Shown piece after piece: positions 5,016-8,116 of a stretch of 8,116 nucleotides of DNA. Position 1 is the first letter of the stretch; each line of letters starts with the position of its first letter. A model generated the notes under the pieces. It worked only from the letters and a program-made list of their open reading frames with translations, was not told where the DNA came from and searched no databases. Position numbers and translations under genes: made by a program. Origin of the DNA: Bacteroidales bacterium (lineage in GTDB: Bacteria; Bacteroidota; Bacteroidia; Bacteroidales; WCHB1-69); NCBI GenBank assembly GCA_031273515.1, contig JAISRU010000256.1, forward strand, positions 1-8,116. The letters are read 5' to 3'.

Positions 5016-6386
5016 ATGAATAAAGTCAGCGTTATCATAAAGAGGGAATATCTGCATGTTATCAAGAAGAAATCTTTCTTGATAATGACTGTTTTGGGTC
5101 CTGTTTTACTTGCCGCTTTAATAATTGTGCCTGCATTGGTAACATTATATGGAACGGAGAAAACAGTGATCGCCGTTTTGGATGAAACAAAAATCTTTTC
5201 CAAACTCAACAGTCCGAACGACAAAGATATCAGCTATGTCTATGTAAAGGGAACTCCGGATGAAAGGAAACAAGACATTATCGACAAAAAATATACGGCT
5301 TTGTTGTATATTCCTGACAATCCCTACACGATTGCGGGCATGATATACGCTACATCTACTTTGAATACAGGCGTTATTTCCAATGTGCTTGCCGCCTTAA
5401 AACGAAACATGTCTCATGAAATTTTAATTCACAATTTCAATATAGATCAGGATTCATTGGATACCTATATCAACGAGCAAACCAATTCAATTAATCTTGG
5501 CTATACCCATATTGACAAAGACGGCAACGAAGAAACAAAAGATTCTTTTAATCGTGCCATTCAGTTTGCCGTTGGTATTGTTGCAGGCATCCTGATTTAT
5601 CTTTTCATTTTCATGTACGGTTCAATGGTATTGAGAGGCGTGCTGGAAGAAAAAAGCAATCGAATTGTCGAAATTATGGTTTCTTCCGTCAAACCGATAC
5701 AACTGATGATTGGCAAAATCACGGGCGTTGTGCTTATCGGACTGACCCAGATAATCGTGTGGATAGTCTTAACCGGAGTCATTGTCCTTATTTTTCAGCT
5801 AAACATGCCGTCTCTTATCGACGGGGAACAGGTGAATGCAACGGCAATCATGCAGACTGTCCCGCAGCGTGCGGCGATGACAGATCCGTCGGCTATTTAT
5901 GCTCTTGCGGAACAATCGGAAGCGGGTCAGGTGATGAATGCTTTGTCTGAAATTGACTTCGTCCGACTGATCATTTTGTTCCTGTTCTATTTCATGGGAG
6001 GATATTTTTTATATGCCACCCTCTATGCTGCTGTCGGATCGGCAGTAGATAACGACACCGATACGCAACAATTTTTATTACCCTTATCTCTTCCGTTGCT
6101 TTTGACGCTTATTTTGTCCACCTTTGTTGCGGACAATCCCGATGGACAGGTTGCATTTTGGCTGTCGATTATACCTTTTACGTCGCCTGTTTCGATGCTG
6201 ATGCGGTTGCCGGCAGGAAGTGAAGTTGTCCCGACATGGGAACTTTTGTTATCATGCAGTATCTTATTGCTGACCTGCATTGCTTCGGCATGGGTTGCCG
6301 CAAAAATTTATCGGACAGGCATTCTGATGTATGGCAAAAAAATATCGTACAAAGAACTGTGGAAATGGCTACGCTATAAGAACTAA
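5016..6386 (+). CDS. ABC-2 / NatB-like transporter permease
   Basis: A 456-residue inner-membrane permease of the ABC-2 type, closest in form to NatB (Na+ efflux) and related export permeases. The N-terminus has the typical IIKREYLHVIKKKSF (7-21), then membrane helix 1 (about 22-44). A long extracytoplasmic domain (about 46-180) is followed by roughly five or six helices (about 183-208, 233-260, 316-341, 353-371, 380-398 and 408-428). The cytoplasmic coupling segment EEKSNRIVEIMVSSVKP (211-227), between helices 2 and 3, is the family signature and would contact an ATPase. No ATP-binding subunit is encoded next to it: the PUR gene precedes by 18 bp and an MFS gene follows after 66 bp. The ATPase must be elsewhere, or the permease has lost its partner locally. 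The substrate cannot be deduced. Confidence 0.88.
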   Translation: MNKVSVIIKREYLHVIKKKSFLIMTVLGPVLLAALIIVPALVTLYGTEKTVIAVLDETKIFSKLNSPNDKDISYVYVKGTPDERKQDIIDKKYTALLYIPDNPYTIAGMIYATSTLNTGVISNVLAALKRNMSHEILIHNFNIDQDSLDTYINEQTNSINLGYTHIDKDGNEETKDSFNRAIQFAVGIVAGILIYLFIFMYGSMVLRGVLEEKSNRIVEIMVSSVKPIQLMIGKITGVVLIGLTQIIVWIVLTGVIVLIFQLNMPSLIDGEQVNATAIMQTVPQRAAMTDPSAIYALAEQSEAGQVMNALSEIDFVRLIILFLFYFMGGYFLYATLYAAVGSAVDNDTDTQQFLLPLSLPLLLTLILSTFVADNPDGQVAFWLSIIPFTSPVSMLMRLPAGSEVVPTWELLLSCSILLLTCIASAWVAAKIYRTGILMYGKKISYKELWKWLRYKN

Positions 6387-6452
6387 ACAGATCGAAAGAA
6401 AAATCAATGTAAAGAATATAATAATTGTAACATAAATAAAAAAGTAAATAAA

Positions 6453-8116
6453 ATGACAGAGAATTTAAAAAGAACAATGAGAGACAATCCGGCAATGCGC
6501 TGGTTTGCGTTAGTATTATTGGCGCTTGCCATGTTTTGTGCGTATATCTTTATGGATATACTTTCACCGGTTAAATCGTTGCTTGAGACGACCGACTATC
6601 TAAAATGGGATTCCGAAGCCTTTGGCACTTATGCGGGATCTGAGACATTTTTAAATGTCTTTATCTTTTTTCTGATTTTTGCGGGGATTATTTTGGATAA
6701 AATGGGGGTCCGTTTTACGGCACTTTTATCGGGAGGAGTGATGATTATCGGAGCGGCTATTAATTGGTATGCTGTAACCGAAATGTTTCAAGGTTCAGGT
6801 TTGGACAGATGGTTCACCAATAATTTGAACTATATTCCCGGATTTGATGAATTAGGGGTATCTCCATTTTACAGAGGAATGCCTGCGTCAGCCAAGTTTT
6901 CTGCTGTCGGATTTATGGTTTTCGGCTGCGGCGTTGAAATGGCAGGAATTACCGTTTCTCGAGGTATTGTAAAATGGTTTAGAGGTAAAGAAATGGCTTT
7001 GGCAATGGGTTCGGAAATGGCTTTGGCACGTTTGGGTGTTGCCACTTGTATGATTTTTTCTCCCCTTATCGCCAGAGCCGACATTCTCGGCGGAGCTAAT
7101 GTATCTCACTCCGTAGCTTTTGGCGTCATTCTTTTGATGATTGCCCTGTTGATGTTCCTCGTATATTTCTTTATGGATAAGAAATTGGATGCGCAAACAG
7201 GCGAAGCAGAAGAAAAAGACGATCCATTCAAGATTTCCGACCTTGGCAAAATCTTATCAAGTTGGGGGTTCTGGTTAGTGGCTTTACTTTGTGTATTGTA
7301 CTATTCTGCTATTTTCCCATTCCAGAAATATGCGGTGAATATGTTGGAATGCAATCTTCCTTTTCCTGATCAGGCGCCGGAAACGATTTCATTATTAGGC
7401 ATGTCTTTTGCCGCTTCGACGGTGGGTATAATTTCATACGTCTTAATGTTGATTGTTGCGGCAACATCGTTTATCAGTAATTTCCAGAAGAAGAATATAA
7501 AGATCACACTATTGGTAACTTCTGTGATATTCTTAATTATCTACTGTGTTGTTGCGACCAAACGCGCCTCTGCAGAAGCCATTTTTGCTGTCTTTCCCTT
7601 ATTGGCAGTAGGAATTACTCCTATTCTGGGGAACTTTATCGATAAAAAAGGAAAAGCAGCTTCTATGTTGATGTTAGGGTCTATTTTGTTGATTCTTTGC
7701 CATCTGACGTTTGCTTTCATTTTGCCGCTCTTCAAAGGACAGGAAATGGGTGGAGTAATATTGGCATTTGCGACGATCTTAGTCCTTGGAGCTTCATTTT
7801 CTTTAGTTCCTGCCTCTTTGTGGCCATCCGTCCCGAAATTGGTGGACAACAAAGTAATTGGTTCGGCTTATGCTTTAATTTTCTGGATACAAAACATTGG
7901 TCTGTGGCTTTTCCCTTTGCTGATAGGTAAAATTCTTAAAGCGTCAAACAGCGATTTAGCGCAAGAAGTAGAAAAAGGTACGCTTAGCGCAAAAGATGCT
8001 GCAATCATGTACGACTATACCAATCCTTTGTTGATGTTGGCATTACTTGGTGTTGCGGCATTGGTTCTGGGGATTGTCTTAAAGGCGTGGGACAAAAAGA
8101 AAAAACTTGGCTTGGA
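6453..8116 (+). CDS. Major facilitator superfamily transporter, MFSD1-like (3' end cut)
   Basis: The frame opens at ATG 6453 and runs to the window end without a stop: 554 full codons plus two bases. It is a polytopic inner-membrane transporter with about 12 hydrophobic helices, the first at about 16-37 and the last at about 523-545. MFS loop motifs of the G-x-x-x-D-K-x-G type appear twice, LDKMGVR (81-87) and GNFIDKKGK (393-401), as expected for two related halves. The block WFRGKEMALAMG...ARLG (175-194) matches the form of the MFSD1-like branch, whose animal member transports dipeptides; applying that substrate here is inference. An acidic/charged central loop (about 241-262) separates the halves. 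The basic end KAWDKKKKLGL suggests only a few residues are missing. The 66-bp AT-rich gap after the permease shows no clear promoter, so read-through is possible. An in-frame ATG at 6477 is an alternative start. Confidence 0.85.
   Translation, partial: MTENLKRTMRDNPAMRWFALVLLALAMFCAYIFMDILSPVKSLLETTDYLKWDSEAFGTYAGSETFLNVFIFFLIFAGIILDKMGVRFTALLSGGVMIIGAAINWYAVTEMFQGSGLDRWFTNNLNYIPGFDELGVSPFYRGMPASAKFSAVGFMVFGCGVEMAGITVSRGIVKWFRGKEMALAMGSEMALARLGVATCMIFSPLIARADILGGANVSHSVAFGVILLMIALLMFLVYFFMDKKLDAQTGEAEEKDDPFKISDLGKILSSWGFWLVALLCVLYYSAIFPFQKYAVNMLECNLPFPDQAPETISLLGMSFAASTVGIISYVLMLIVAATSFISNFQKKNIKITLLVTSVIFLIIYCVVATKRASAEAIFAVFPLLAVGITPILGNFIDKKGKAASMLMLGSILLILCHLTFAFILPLFKGQEMGGVILAFATILVLGASFSLVPASLWPSVPKLVDNKVIGSAYALIFWIQNIGLWLFPLLIGKILKASNSDLAQEVEKGTLSAKDAAIMYDYTNPLLMLALLGVAALVLGIVLKAWDKKKKLGL

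Overview
The window comes from a member of the Bacteroidetes, most likely the order Bacteroidales. The evidence is a short PUR-domain (DUF3276-type) protein typical of that phylum, a Bacteroidetes-style TAnnTTTG promoter motif before it, the scarcity of strong Shine-Dalgarno sequences, and the styles of the thioesterase, the ABC-2 permease and the MFS protein. Genus cannot be fixed from this sequence. Every gene I can support is on the + strand, and the window cuts genes at both ends.

Layout. Bases 1-255 are the 3' end of a gene, probably a glycosyltransferase. Bases 256-816 form a long gene-free stretch full of repeats: a CAGGATT cluster, a 21-bp tandem array of about ten units capped by a perfect 18-bp palindrome, and a structured element with two interlocked inverted repeats. 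Then come fabG (fatty-acid elongation), a GtrB/DPM1-like polyprenyl-phosphate glycosyltransferase with two membrane helices, and a membrane-anchored DUF1963/YwqG-like protein. A second repeat-rich gap (3555-3760) holds another copy of the structured element and an 8/16-bp tandem repeat, followed by an acyl-ACP thioesterase. After a 142-bp gap with a promoter-like motif come a PUR-domain nucleic-acid-binding protein, an ABC-2/NatB-like permease only 18 bp downstream, and a nearly complete MFS transporter cut by the window end.

How the genes relate. fabG and the thioesterase both act on acyl-ACP: one extends the chain and the other releases it as a free fatty acid. The glycosyltransferase and the upstream fragment point to envelope glycan work. 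The PUR gene and the permease look co-transcribed, but no ABC ATPase lies beside the permease.

The main point of interest is not a protein. An approximately 80-bp element occurs twice, each time about 140 bp before a fatty-acid gene (fabG and the thioesterase). It has two perfect inverted repeats in interlocked A-B-A'-B' order, and the only pair of changes inside the stems is compensatory. This could be a mutually exclusive RNA switch, a DNA recognition element, or a mobile repeat. The 21-bp array with its palindromic cap is a second unexplained structure. Both interpretations are inference and need genome-wide comparison.
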